Shown here: in pieces, positions 9,820-19,259 of the stretch
How positions within the stretch are numbered: the stretch's first letter is position 1
Layout of the letters: each line of letters begins with the position of its first letter
DNA from: Diploptera punctata
Taxonomy: Eukaryota > Arthropoda > Insecta > Blattodea > Blaberidae
DNA: 64,000 nt
Reading direction: 5' to 3'
NCBI GenBank assembly: GCA_030220185.1
Contig: JASPKZ010009649.1
Location: 62,001 to 126,000, forward strand
Made by a program: the position numbers and the translations under genes
The notes under the pieces: model-generated
The model's database searches: none
The model's input: the letters and a program-made list of their open reading frames with translations, nothing else
Told to the model about the DNA's origin: nothing

Positions 9820-10478
9820 GAAGAAATTAAAGAAATTGAAACAACAAAAAAGATTACATGAATACACCACTCTGCAACATGATTCCAAGAAAGATGAAAA
9901 ATTTAACAAATTTACTTACCATCCAAAAGTTCATAAATTTCAAAAGATTTTCAAAAAAATTTAATATAACATTGGCTCCGATTAACAAATTCAGCTTGGG
10001 GTAATCTTCTTTTAACTAATAAAAAAGTTAACATCCCAGACAATAAAAAATCTGGAATTTATCAACTTAATTGCAAAGATTGCAATAAAGTATATGTAGG
10101 AAAAACAAAAAGGAACTTACAAGCTCGCAAAAAAGAACATTTTAGAAACATAAAAAATGGTGAAATTGAAAAGAAGCAAAACTTTTGAAACAACTATCGA
10201 AACCTTTGGAATTAACAGTTTGGGAAAAGATATATTTAAAAAAAACCATACTAGAACCATGAACTTTGAAATTCCGGACGAACCAAGCTTGATTACAAAC
10301 TTCTTCAAAAGTACACCAGATGGCAGTTTGGATAATTACCGGCAAGGGAAAAAATTGACAGTCTTGAAAATAGCTGAGATGGGAACGATGGTTCTCCGAT
10401 ACTGCAGTGCTCTGTGTTTAAAGAAACATAGTTGTATGAGGTAAGAAGAATTCATGATTAATTTGACTCTTATTAATG
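9820..10478 (+). mobile_element. 5'-truncated PLE, GIY-YIG region (family E)
   Basis: Coding remnants in two frames read SGIYQLNCKDCNKVYVGKTK, RNLQARKKEHFRNIKNGEIE, ELTVWEKIYL and MNFEIPDEPSL: GIY, a YVG version of YIG, and the downstream KxxHxRN motif. Frameshifts break the ORF. The 3' arm ends TATGAGGTAAGAAGAATTCA and a SINE abuts it. Confidence 0.75.
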
Positions 10479-10670
10479 TTTTTATTATTCATTTCATACA
10501 TCTCAATAATGGATATTGAACAGAAAAATTACATGCTCAGACTGTGGCTTGAATCCAGGACCCTTGTCTTTCTAGGCCAATACTCTACCGACTGAGCTAC
10601 CTGAGCAACTTCCAATCTAATCACAAATTTTTCTCTTATATATGCTGTTAATTCTCGTGCACTAAATGTC
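10479..10670 (-). mobile_element. tRNA-headed SINE, copy S2
   Basis: The minus-strand head shows the A box (TAGCTCAGTCGGTAGAG) and a B box (inverted GCTTGAATCCAGG), with the family's TGTTTTTATTATTCATTTC tail at its 3' end on the left. It forms an inverted pair with S3. Confidence 0.75.
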
Positions 10671-10880
10671 ATCTTAATAAAGAAGCCACCATTTGCAAGA
10701 TTGAAGCATAGGTTTCATAGCATTTGGTGCACGATAATTAACAGCGTATATACGAGAAAAATTTGCATTTAGATTGGAACTTGCATAGGTAGCTCAGTCG
10801 GTAGAGTATTGGTCTAGAAAGCCAAAGGTCCTGGATTCAAGCCTCAGTCTGAGCATATATTTTTTCTCTTCAAATAAAAA
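10671..10880 (+). mobile_element. tRNA-headed SINE, copy S3
   Basis: It has the leader GAAGCCACCATTTGCAAGAT, A box TAGCTCAGTCGGTAGAG, an anticodon-arm-like TTGGTCTAGAAAGCCAA and B box GGATTCAAGCC, then TTTTTCTCTTCAAAT. Confidence 0.78.
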
Positions 10881-10884
10881 AAAT

Positions 10885-11140
10885 AAACGCTTTGACCGGA
10901 TTTGAACTCAGGACCTTTGGCTTTATATGCCAATGCTCTACCGTCTGAGCTATCCTAAGTACTCCAATCTAAACACAATTTTTTCTTATTATTATTGAGT
11001 ATATTACTCATAATAATTAAAAAAACCTCACAGTGTTATTTCCCACAAATATTAAACAAATTTTTTCTCATATACATTATTAATTCTCAAGAGAGCCAAA
11101 TGCTACAAACCGTTGCTCGATCATGCAAATGACGGCTTCT
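10885..11140 (-). mobile_element. tRNA-headed SINE, copy S4, interrupted
   Basis: Inverted B box (GGATTTGAACTCAGGACC) and A box (CTCTACCGTCTGAGCTA) are followed by the leader. A 72-bp PLE mini-palindrome at 10987-11058 splits the AATTTTTTCT tract. Confidence 0.72.
10987..11058. mobile_element. 72-bp PLE mini-palindrome with TSD
   Basis: AATTTTTTCT occurs at 10977-10986 and 11059-11068. Between them are a short inverted repeat (ATTATTATTGAGTATATT and its complement) and the PLE tail CCTCACAGTGTTATTTCCC. It is a nearly minimal version of the arm-arm-tail plan. Confidence 0.75.
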
Positions 11141-11495
11141 GATTTAAAAACTCCACGAGTGACAGATCTATAAGGCCCTTAGCCTAATAGCCAGCTGCTG
11201 GCAACACATCCACATGTGTTAATCACAGAGGTAGACGATCTAAGCCAGTGTAGGGGTGACATGTGGTCAGCATGTCGGATCCCTCAGCAATTATACCTGG
11301 TCTTCTCAATTTGGAGTCGCTACTTATTGTAGCTGCCCAAATGCCTCACGATGCTGGGTGGGCACCGGTCCCATACTGGCCGAAATTCCATGAGAAAATT
11401 TCTTTCCCCATAGGGACTCAAAACAGTGCAAGTCCCGTAGCTCTGCGCCAAGGCTTCTTGCCTTAACCACTTGGCTACGGCGTGGGACACTTCTT
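11141..11495 (+). mobile_element. SINE-like repeat, 'CACATGTGTTAATC' family, copy 1
   Basis: It shares long matches with 37495-37905 and 38985-39355: CACATCCACATGTGTTAATC, GTAGGGGTGACATGT, GCTACTTATTGTAGCT and CCATGAGAAAATTTCTT. The tRNA-like end is the inverted B box near 11405-11490. Families of this kind are common in polyneopteran insects (recalled, not checked). Confidence 0.7.
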
Positions 11496-11599
11496 ATTTA
11501 AGAAGACTTATTTTATTTTTCTCTTCAAATATAATTTCTCCTTCAGTGAGATGTGTTAAATTTATAATAAAAACATGGAAAGAAGCTTTACTGGCTTTA

Positions 11600-11835
11600 T
11601 ATAGTAATGTTGAAATTCCCAATAAAGTCTTCTTGAATAAGAAGCTGTTATTTGCGTGATCGAGAAACAGTTCGTAGCATTTGGCAGTCTCAGGAATTAA
11701 TAATGTATAAGAAAAAAAAAATTTGCATTTACATTGGAGTGCTTAAGATAGCTCAGATGGTAGAGCATTGGCATACGAAGCCAAAGGTCTTGAGTTCAAA
11801 CCCCAGTCTAAGCATATATTTTCCTTTTCCAATAT
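11600..11835 (+). mobile_element. tRNA-headed SINE, copy S5
   Basis: A box ATAGCTCAGATGGTAGAGC and B box GAGTTCAAACCCC flank an anticodon arm that folds as TTGGC-ATACGAA-GCCAA. The anticodon triplet would be ACG, the best-preserved tRNA-like head in the window, but the 5' leader and 3' tail are those of the SINE. Confidence 0.75.
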
Positions 11836-11867
11836 TATAACTAGAGTCCCTAAAGCTGTTTATAATT

Positions 11868-11990
11868 ATATACCAAGAGGACGAAGATCTCTGGGCCGTC
11901 CTATAAAACGCTGGAGGGAAAACTTTCTATAGGATCGTAACAGGCCTTGGCCTAATACTTGGAAGGAAGAAGAAGATAACTGGAGTCCGG
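11868..11990 (+). mobile_element. LINE C-terminal fragment
   Basis: It translates in part as IPRGRRSLGRPIKRWREN followed by NTWKEEEDN, the Gly-Arg-Pro and Trp-Arg segment at the end of APE LINE ORFs. Very short and broken. Confidence 0.55.
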
Positions 11991-11992
11991 AT

Positions 11993-13084
11993 GTTAGGCA
12001 CTTAAAAAATTCAAAATAGACAGGCAAAAAGGCACTAAAAATCATTAATATAGGCACTAAAAGTTCAAAATAGGCTCATACAAAAAATGGACAACATACA
12101 TTTTTATAGCCTTACATAAAGAATATAAACATATGCTATCAATAGCATATGAAGATATCAGAGATGATTTTGGAACTTGTTTTGCCTTTTTACAAAGAGC
12201 ATATTTATGTTTTGCAGTGTGTATGTGCTGCGAAACATGACACTTCTTCGTGCAATTCACTAAAATTTTACACACTTTGCAAAACAATATTGAACCGTCA
12301 GTTGAGAATATTTCCACACCAAATTCTTTCACAAAATTGGTCAGTTTGTCTTTTACTGTTGTCTGTTCTTTAGGCATTGCAAAACAACTGTTCTAAAGGT
12401 AAAAAAATAAGCCATATGCATTTGTCGCACCACTTTGTCTTTGAAGCACCTTTGTGTGAATGAGGACTATAGACTGAATTCAGTGATACCAACATCAAAA
12501 ATAATATTGCCAGTCACTTAAAGGTTTCAGCACCTGGTGTGAGACAGAGAAAGAAAGCTTGAGCCATCTACCCTCTTTATCACTCAGCAATGTTTGTATT
12601 GAAAAGAAGCAAAGCTGTACTATAGAACTTTCTCCAAGCCTTAAAGCCGGGGCATAATACAATGGGACATAGCTTAGGGCTATTTCGCTTAATGGGAGCG
12701 CATGAGGTATAAAATATTCAATAACCGGTACTTTTTATTTTGCCTAACGGGAATGCATTGAGGGGAAAACCATCTACCTACTAGGTTATTGCCACCCTTA
12801 TCCTAAAATATTCCAACAGAATTTATAAAAATAACACTTGAAATGTTTTATGCAATGTATGTGTCATGAAGTTTATCCATTTCAATCAATTTAATTGAAA
12901 TACCAAGTTAATTTCGAGAAAAAATGGAAAATAGGCATTTATAGGCATAGTAAACTGAAATAGGCATTTATAGGCAAAATGAACTACACTGAAAACAACT
13001 TTTGGGTCGTCGGTAAGAACTTATATGAAGACACTTTTACAATATCTATAATAAATAACTGTAGGCATTTTCCCTAACATCCGG
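11993..13084. mobile_element. hAT-like DNA transposon remnant
   Basis: Termini CGGATGTTAGG (11993) and its complement CCTAACATCCG (13074-13084) are inverted. Multiple TAGGCAY motifs cluster just inside both ends, as in hAT subterminal regions. The interior holds a minus-strand zinc-finger ORF. An 8-bp TSD could not be confirmed. Confidence 0.6.
12057..12377 (-). CDS. BED-type zinc-finger fragment, CGGBP1/hAT-like
   Basis: This 106-residue open frame contains FSTDGSILFCKVCK, then C-T-K-K-C and HIHTAKHKYA: a C-x2-C...H-x5-H finger preceded by an F-S-T-D-G strand. The pattern FSxDGxxLFCxxC...VxQHxxTxKH is that of CGGBP1-like proteins, themselves derived from hAT transposases. The C-terminal half after AKQVPKSS looks like read-through. 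No catalytic core is present. It is likely the N-terminus of a dead transposase. Confidence 0.55.
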   Translation of the reverse strand: MPKEQTTVKDKLTNFVKEFGVEIFSTDGSILFCKVCKILVNCTKKCHVSQHIHTAKHKYALCKKAKQVPKSSLISSYAIDSICLYSLCKAIKMYVVHFLYEPILNF

Positions 13085-13329
13085 TCTCTACTTATAACTC
13101 CTATTAATTAAAATAAACCTCAGAGTGTTACTTCCTTCTCTTCATCTCAACACCCAGCTTCAGGAGCATAACCTGGTTGAGTGGTAGACAAGGCCTTAAG
13201 GCCTTAACTCTGCCAGGTAAAATAAAGCTATTATTATTATTATTATATTTGCAAAAGAGGATTTCCATCCCTTTAATTAATATTTTTACTTTTAATATAT
13301 CTTCAGAAGACTGTAGGATAAACACTACT

Positions 13330-13575
13330 AGATAAAAAAAAGTGAAGACATCTTAGAAGAATTACACATGGAACCTTTAGAAAACAAAATTTCTGATTAC
13401 AAGTCAAGAACATGTTCATCGAATGGAAGATCACAGGATACCCAAACAAATGTTAAGATATCAACCTGCAGGAAGAAGAAGACCAGGACGTCCATTCAAA
13501 AGACTTTTGGATGGTGTTTCTCTTGAGGCCGAAACAGGTCAACAAATGGCCTAAATTCACGAATGTACTATGATG
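13330..13575 (+). mobile_element. LINE C-terminal fragment with ATG-repeat end
   Basis: In two frames it reads SEDILEELHMEPLENKISDY and HRMEDHRIPKQMLRYQPAGR then RRPGRPFKRLLDG. It is the same LINE type as 5620-6445 and ends in a GATGATGATTATGATGA-like run. Confidence 0.65.
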
Positions 13576-13639
13576 ATGATTATGATGACTTAATATTCTT
13601 CCATTTCTGAAACCTATATTCATAATATTGTGTGTATCC

Positions 13640-13802
13640 TGGTGAAAGATGGATTAACCAAGTGAAGAAAAGTCTACAAGAAAGAGGATACGACAAGGAA
13701 GAACTAAAAAGAAGGAAAGCATGGGAAGATAGAGATGGTTGAAGGCATATTTGGAATCTACCTTCCGAAAGGAGGAGGCAATAAGAGGATGATGATGATG
13801 AG
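13640..13802 (+). mobile_element. LINE C-terminal fragment
   Basis: It reads RWINQVKKSLQERGYDKEEL then KRRKAWEDRDG, an RTE-type C-terminal end, and finishes with a GATGATGATG run. Confidence 0.55.
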
Positions 13803-14911
13803 TTACTTCCTTTAAATATTAAACTGGATATGAATTTTATTTATAAACTTGAATTGAAACTCATAGAGATATTTCCTAAAATAAATAAGTTTGATCCATC
13901 ATCATAATATTTCCTATAATAGTTCAAGTTAATTATCCTTCTTCATTATGTGATCCAGCCATAGCTGATGACAGGAGTCCATTGCATCTTATGCTGTAAG
14001 TTGCAATGGGACTGCATTTGAACATGCAGCTTATGTGGGCATTCAAGATGAGTGTCCACGAGGTTAAAAGAAAGAGATGTAGGAAAGACAGAAATGAACC
14101 CTTCAGCCTCGAACACACTAATACTATCAGGATCGAAGAAAACAAGAGGTCAGGCAAGGGAGACTAGATAGGAAAGTAAAAAAAGGGATCTGGTATTAGA
14201 AAAGGAAGAAATACCAGATCGGTTAAAGATAAAAGTAAGGAGTAAAACACAAGTAAGTGGAAGCAATGTTTTGCTCAGCTTGGGCACTCATGGTCGCCAT
14301 CCACATATCCCCTAGATGGGGACCCCTGAGGAGTCAATTTTATTATAACATCAAAAGAAATCCATGCTAATCCAAAAGACGGAAATACTTTACAACATGT
14401 GACAACAACATTTTTTCTACATTCCAACCATACACCCATGTGCATGCGTCAACAGAAGCAAAGCGGTTTACACTCCATAGTCTAATGACAGCATGCAGCC
14501 AACATACACATATTTGAACTCGTGTTACCAACCAACCTAAAAGTTAATCTAACGCAATTTAAGTACTCTAACCTGTGAAAGAACGCACACTGATTTTATT
14601 TAGTGTAAGTTAATTAGTACTGACTCTATGGAACACACAATATTTTTTTAAATATCAATATGGCGCCACATCTTCATGTACTTCAATATCATAAAAAAAA
14701 ATATATATTCAAATAATCATTAGAAAACGTAAAAATCATAGGAATGGTGGGAAATAATTTCAAAAATGAAACCCTAAGAATAAAATTTTGACAGTAATTT
14801 AAAAAGTCATGTCACATGTTGTAAAGTTTAGCCCAAAAAAACATTATTATAAAGCAATGATTAATTTCACAAAGCAATCTTCTTCAACTGCTATTTTCAG
14901 CATTCAACATC
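13803..14911. other. Intron sequence with no firm assignment
   Basis: The stretch 13935-14340 is relatively GC-rich and begins with an inverted scrap of the RNase H LINE 3' end (rc of GTCATCAGCTATGGCTGGA). It includes CATCCACATATCCCCTAGAT, which resembles dispersed insect repeats. The rest is AT-rich and noncoding. Confidence 0.4.
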
Positions 14912-14920
14912 TTGCAGTTT

Positions 14921-15049
14921 AAATTACGTAGGTAGGAAATAACACTATGAGGTTTATTTTAATTTTGTTGAGTTGTTTCTTGACTCACCTCATACTTCTT
15001 AAGAAGTGAGTCGAAAAAAACAACTCAACAAAATTAAAAATTAAAAATA
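14921..15049. mobile_element. Palindromic PLE-derived element with 9-bp TSD
   Basis: TTGCAGTTT flanks it (14912-14920, 15050-15058). The tail AGGAAATAACACTATGAGGT on the left is followed by inverted arms (AATTTTGTTGAGTTGTTTCT and complement) with a very small loop at CTTCTTAAG. It has no coding sequence. Confidence 0.85.
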
Positions 15050-15164
15050 TTGCAGTTTCCAGGAATAAACTCCTCCTTCAAATAACCTCAATATATTTCT
15101 GACACACCCTGTATTTGAAAATGACAAGATTTATGTTTTGAAATTAAGTGTATATTATATATTT

Positions 15165-15307
15165 GTTCCAGCTTGGGCTCAGAATTCATAGCCACAGAAG
15201 CAGCTATTCAGTATGCATCACAGTGCCCTTCTCTATTAATCTGTATCTTCACTGATTCCTTGGCAGCAATATATAGTATCATTCAATATACCCCGACACA
15301 TGCACAT
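15165..15307 (+). mobile_element. RNase H LINE fragment, part 1
   Basis: LGSEFIATEAAIQYASQC and ICIFTDSLAAIYSI match the RNase H domain of I/R1-group LINEs (…TDSLxA…). The frame is cut at 15307 by the mariner insertion and resumes at 16121. Confidence 0.7.
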
Positions 15308-15308
15308 A

Positions 15309-16118
15309 CGAGGGTGCATCGGAAAGTAACGCACAATAATTTTTTTCTGCCTTGGTATTGCAGCTAGAATGTTGAAATTTCACAGAGATATAGTTTGAAG
15401 TTTTCACTACAGATGGTATTTTTTCTCAGGTGCACCTCTTGCGAGAGAAGCTTGAACTATGCAACAAAGATGGCGCGCATGCTACAGTCGTCCACCTGTG
15501 AGGAACAGAGAAGTGTTGTTCGATTTTTGTGGGCCAAAGGGCATAAACCCAGTGAAATTCACAGGGACATGCGTGGCGTGTATGGGGATGATTGTATGGA
15601 CCGTAGCAATGTCTCCAGGTGGTGCACATTCTTCCAAGAGGGATGCGTGAACCTTAGTGTTTCGCCTTAGTGATTCCTGGCCGGCAAACACTTTGAGACA
15701 GATGTGAAAGTGAAATCAGCAGTGCGCAGATGGCTACACTCCAACCAAACGGACTTCTACGAACAGGGCATATTGAAACTGGTAACACGATGGGAAAAAT
15801 GTGTTGAGAAAGTTGGTGACTATGTCAAAAAGTAGGTAAAAGATGTAAGTTCATTTGTGATTTTTTTCCTTTTTTTTACTATTAAACTTTTTAAAAAAAA
15901 TTATTGTGCGTTACTTTCCGATCCGCCCTGTGGACGACTGTAGCATGCGCGCCATCTTTGTTGCATAGTTCAAGCTTCTCTCGCAAGAGGTGCACCTGAG
16001 AAAAAAAATACCATCTGTAGTGAAAACTTCAAACTATATCTCTGTGAAATTTCAACATTCTAGCTGCAATACCAAGGCAGAAAAAAATTATTGTCCATTA
16101 CTTTCTGATCCGCCCTCG
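15309..16118. mobile_element. mariner copy with inverted duplicated arm
   Basis: TA flanks both ends (15307-15308, 16119-16120), with outer termini CGAGGGTGCATCGGAAAG and the complement of CTGATCCGCCCTCG. The first part (15309-about 15929) is an internally deleted mariner with both TIRs. The second (about 15930-16118) is an inverted copy of its 5' end (15309-15492). The insertion interrupts the LINE of 15165-17745. Confidence 0.82.
15470..15835 (+). pseudogene. Internally deleted mariner transposase
   Basis: The N-terminal helix-turn-helix is readable as EEQRSVVRFLWAKGHKPSEI then HRDMRGVYGDDCMDRSNVSR. The catalytic D,D(34)D region is missing. The frame then shows a C-terminal end HFETDVKVKSAVRRWLHS, ILKLVTRWEKC and VEKVGDYVKK before a stop. 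N- and C-termini match the mariner family. It cannot encode an active enzyme. Confidence 0.75.
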
Positions 16119-16120
16119 TA

Positions 16121-16383
16121 GAATAATACCAATACAGGAAAAAATGGCTCGAGTTAATAACCAGGGGAAAACAATAACATTTCAAAGGATTTCCAGCCAT
16201 TTTGGCATATTTGACAAAATTGCAAAATCTGCCACAAAATTACTTTGACAACCTAGAAAACTGATATCCCTAAATAAAGCAATAGGATCTATAAATACAT
16301 AGTTCACAAAATGTTGGACAAGCAAATGGTTAACATCTGAAAATGGAAAAACACTGAAAAAAATTATGAAGAAACCAAATGAT
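16121..16383 (+). mobile_element. RNase H LINE fragment, part 2
   Basis: It continues the interrupted LINE frame (RIIPIQEKMARVNNQGKTIT) with stops. It ends at a TTAA where the piggyBac-like element inserted, and resumes at 17379. Confidence 0.55.
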
Positions 16384-16387
16384 TTAA

Positions 16388-17374
16388 CCTTTAGAAGACT
16401 TGTGGGACATATTTGTCCCATAATAACATTATTTCTTTATAAAATTAAAAAAATTCAGAAAATATTGTACAGAAGTTTATAGTGGCTCTAACCTATTGTG
16501 TTCCGATCAAGTATTCACAAAAAATTAAAAAAAAAAACACATCAGGTGCCTTTTTCACCCCTAATTTTTACATATTTTTCCCATGATAACATTATTTCTT
16601 TGTAAAATTATAAAAATTCAGAAAATGTTGCAAGGAAGTTATTTGTGGCTCTAACCTATTGTGTTGTAGATCAAGTATTCATAAAAAACAAAAAAAAAAG
16701 TGTCTTTTTCACTCCTAATTTTGTATTTAAATTATGAGTTAACATGGTAAATATCTTGTTAGTATTTATTTAAAAAAAATATCTGATACGCTACTCACAT
16801 TATTTTGATAATCCAGGATGTCATATACGTTAAGCCATTTTTTTATATGTTAAAAAACAAACCACAGTCTACAGTTACTAATTCAAGACTGAATGTTAGT
16901 GTTGTATGTTATAAGGTTTGCTAAAGTTTGAGTGCCACAGAAAAAAAAAATGTGCTGATAATTCTGTCGTCAACAAGGCAGGGTACTCATGTTTATGCTT
17001 TCAAAGCAGATTTTTCATGGCACACGTGTTCCAACAACTACGTCATCAAATCCCCCTTGCAAGAGTACAGTCACCTTCAAATCATAAACTGAACCCGTTG
17101 TAAAGTCAAACCAAAAAATATAGACCTCGCAAATAAATTTTAACTTTTAATAATAAAATTCTCTATTGTATGTAAAAATTAAACATTTCATTGAATAATA
17201 CACTCCCATTATGAATGAAATAAAAGTTATTTTATACTTATATCTCTTATAGTTTATCATAAAAAATTTTTTTGTTAGTATGCACGCTCTACCATCCATT
17301 TAATATCACGGACTGGGATTTAAATTCCATCCTGCAGTTCATGCGGTATTTTTAAATACCCCAGAATGTAAAGG
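16388..17374. mobile_element. piggyBac-like non-autonomous element
   Basis: TTAA flanks it (16384-16387, 17375-17378) with inverted ends CCTTTAGAAG and the complement of GAATGTAAAGG. A short palindrome GGGACATATTTGTCCC lies near the left end and GGTATTTTTAAATACC near the right. Removing it rejoins the LINE frame (PND then LKELYNNTPWHVQTFASRAR), which supports a precise TTAA insertion. No transposase is recognisable. Confidence 0.7.
16421..16722. repeat. Two direct copies of a ~159-bp unit
   Basis: CATTATTTCTTTRTAAAATT, GGCTCTAACCTATTGTGTT and GATCAAGTATTCAYAAAAAA recur about 159 bases apart, inside the piggyBac-like element. Confidence 0.75.
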
Positions 17375-17378
17375 TTAA

Positions 17379-17745
17379 AAGAACTGTATAACAACACTCC
17401 ATGGCATGTGCAGACATTTGCATCAAGAGCAAGAACTGGTCACATAGTGACTAATACTTATTTATATTGATTCAATCTAAATGACTCACCTATGTGTCCA
17501 CTGTGCCAAGCTGAAGAGGAGAATTTAGAACATATTCTGCTGAACTGTACAACTATAAATTGTCATAGAAATACTCTAAAGTCACCATTACCCCAAACCT
17601 TGGGTGAAACATTTCAATTTATCATATCCACACCTAAGCTATGGACTGTTGCAGAGCTTGTATATAGTTTACATAGGAAAAATCACTAATCAACTCTTCA
17701 AGTAGTGTAACCAAGCAATGTCATCAGCTACGGCTGGAAACATGT
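17379..17745 (+). mobile_element. RNase H LINE fragment, part 3 (C-terminus)
   Basis: It reads ELYNNTPWHVQTFASRARTG and MCPLCQAEEENLEHILLNC, the C-terminal C-x2-C-x8-H-x4-C zinc knuckle of I/R1-group LINEs. The ORF ends LVYSLHRKNH. It lies just downstream of fizzy exon 6. Confidence 0.72.
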
Positions 17746-17791
17746 AATGATGCATGAATGAATATATAGTATTTGTACTGTAATTGTGTAC

Positions 17792-17985
17792 CTGAGTAAC
17801 TCCGACACTTGTTCCAACAGCTAGGACATTGCCTTCCTGTATCCAACTCACAGAGCACACATAGTCAGTCCCCTCCAGTGTCAGCAGCTGCTCGATTTTA
17901 CCAGAACTAGCATCCCACAAGTAGACATTCTTGTTCAGCGCCACGGCAAGCACATTCCTAGGATTCCAGTCAATCAAATTCAGAT
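17792..17985 (-). CDS. fzy: fizzy/CDC20 coding exon 6 (first WD40 repeats)
   Basis: The exon encodes 64 codons beginning LNLIDWNPRNVLAVALNKNV and ending EGNVLAVGTSVGVTQ, with YLWDASSGKI and CSVSWIQEGN between. It is the start of the seven-bladed WD40 propeller that reads D-box and KEN degrons. It completes the split Tyr codon of exon 5, giving DYYLNLIDW as in all CDC20 proteins. Acceptor TTTGCAG; donor GTACAC after CAG. Phase 0 end. The open frame runs on past the donor, but that extension has no WD40 character and is intron. Confidence 0.94.
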
Positions 17986-18269
17986 CTGCAAATTTAACAC
18001 ATGCTTCTCTAACATTTGTCATTCAGTTGGGCTAGGCTTTATGTTATTATGCTCGCTTCTGGTTTCTCAGGCTCGTGGCTGAGGTTGATAGATTTTTAGG
18101 AGGATAAAAATCCTAAGTTCATCTTTCTTCAGAAGGAAAGTAAAGCTATGGATTCCATGTCATAGAACCTCACCAATAAGTAGGATAGTACTCAATAGTT
18201 TGACACAAAGATTGGTAAATATACCTATAAGCTAAAAAAATTATTAAAAAAATACATAATTAATGTTGC

Positions 18270-19020
18270 AACAGAAAATATGGTATACAAGAAAATAAAT
18301 AAATTTAAAAGACAAAAATTAATTAATGAAAGCACACTTATAAAAGAAACAGAACAAATAAAATTCAAGAAATTCACTCACCACCCATCGAAACACCTTA
18401 AGTTTCAAAAAAATTTTCAAAAAGTTTAATATAAAATTGGCACCGAAGAACGAATACAGCCTTAATAGGATAATTAAAACCAATAAAAATGAAAGAATTG
18501 AAGAAGAAAAATCAGGAATTTATCAGATCAAATGCAGGGATTATGACAAAATTTATATTGGAAAAACAAAAAGAAATTTGAAAACAAGGGTGAAAGAACA
18601 TCTTAGAAATGTCAAAAATGGGGAAGTGGAAAGTCAGCAGTAGCTGCTCATGCCTGGTCCGAAACACATTTAACTGAATCAAAAGCCAGCTAATTAAACA
18701 AATAGATAAACAAAAAAAGGAACCCACGGTTTGGGAAAAAAATCCACATTCAGAAAAACAAAGGAAAACTTATGAACTTCGAAATTCCCACAAATCCTGA
18801 CCTGATACATAGGTTCATAGGTCCACCAACAGAGGGAAAAAGAAGAGTTTCTTCCGATCGACATAACATCAGTCGCCAAGATTGTACTGAAATATGAGAC
18901 TGTTATGGTCTCAAAATCGCGATCTACTTAAAAGATTTTTATGAGGAGAGGTAGGAAACATTTGATTTTACCATAAATTAAACCTCATGTGATTAATTCC
19001 TGTAAAAGTTAAAAAGGATA
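18270..19020 (+). mobile_element. 5'-truncated PLE (family I)
   Basis: It begins in the linker before the endonuclease (KINKFKRQKLINESTLIKET) and continues APKNEYSLNRIIKTNKNERI, SGIYQIKCRDYDKIYIGKTK, RNLKTRVKEHLRNVKNGEVE. GIY and YIG motifs are intact. A frameshift follows at about 18640. The 3' arm has GAGGAGAGGTAGG and the tail CCTCATGTGATTAATTCC. Same family as 3307-4128. Confidence 0.8.
18437..18643 (+). CDS. PLE GIY-YIG endonuclease fragment
   Basis: The 68 residues include GIYQI (residues about 31-35), YIGKTKRNL (about 44-52), the conserved R of the following helix and KEHLRN. This is the nuclease that nicks DNA for target-primed reverse transcription in Penelope-like elements. The catalytic Glu and the C-terminal part lie after a frameshift, so it is not functional as it stands. 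Confidence 0.65.
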   Translation: MAPKNEYSLNRIIKTNKNERIEEEKSGIYQIKCRDYDKIYIGKTKRNLKTRVKEHLRNVKNGEVESQQ

Positions 19021-19049
19021 GCAAAAATTAAAACATATAAAACAATATT

Positions 19050-19242
19050 GTTTATTTTTTATCATTTCACTCACCTCATACTTCATAATTTATAGCAGAC
19101 CCAGGGTTTCTTCACGTAATTCGTGACATTGTCAATGCTGCGTCATGTTCACAATAAATTATGAAGTATGAGGTGAGTGAAATGATAAAAAATAAACAAT
19201 ATTAAAGAACCTCATAGTGTTATTTCCTATCTACATAACTTA
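19050..19242. mobile_element. Palindromic PLE-derived element with 15-16 bp TSD (family F)
   Basis: ATATAAAACAATATTG lies at 19035-19050 and 19243-19258. Arms (ATTTCACTCACCTCATACTT and complement) surround a short loop. The tail CCTCATAGTGTTATTTCCTA is on the right. It is a shorter version of 6019-6303 in the opposite orientation. Confidence 0.9.
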
Positions 19243-19259
19243 ATATAAAACAATATTGA

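Noticed and set aside
11745..11815. Functional tRNA genes at the tRNA-like heads
   Set aside because: A and B boxes are clear, but acceptor stems do not form, anticodon loops vary between copies, and each head is embedded in a repeated SINE body.
17690..17791. Extension of fizzy exon 6 past 17792
   Set aside because: The open frame continues, but WD40 similarity ends at GVTQ where a GT donor sits, and exon 7 continues the protein exactly in phase.
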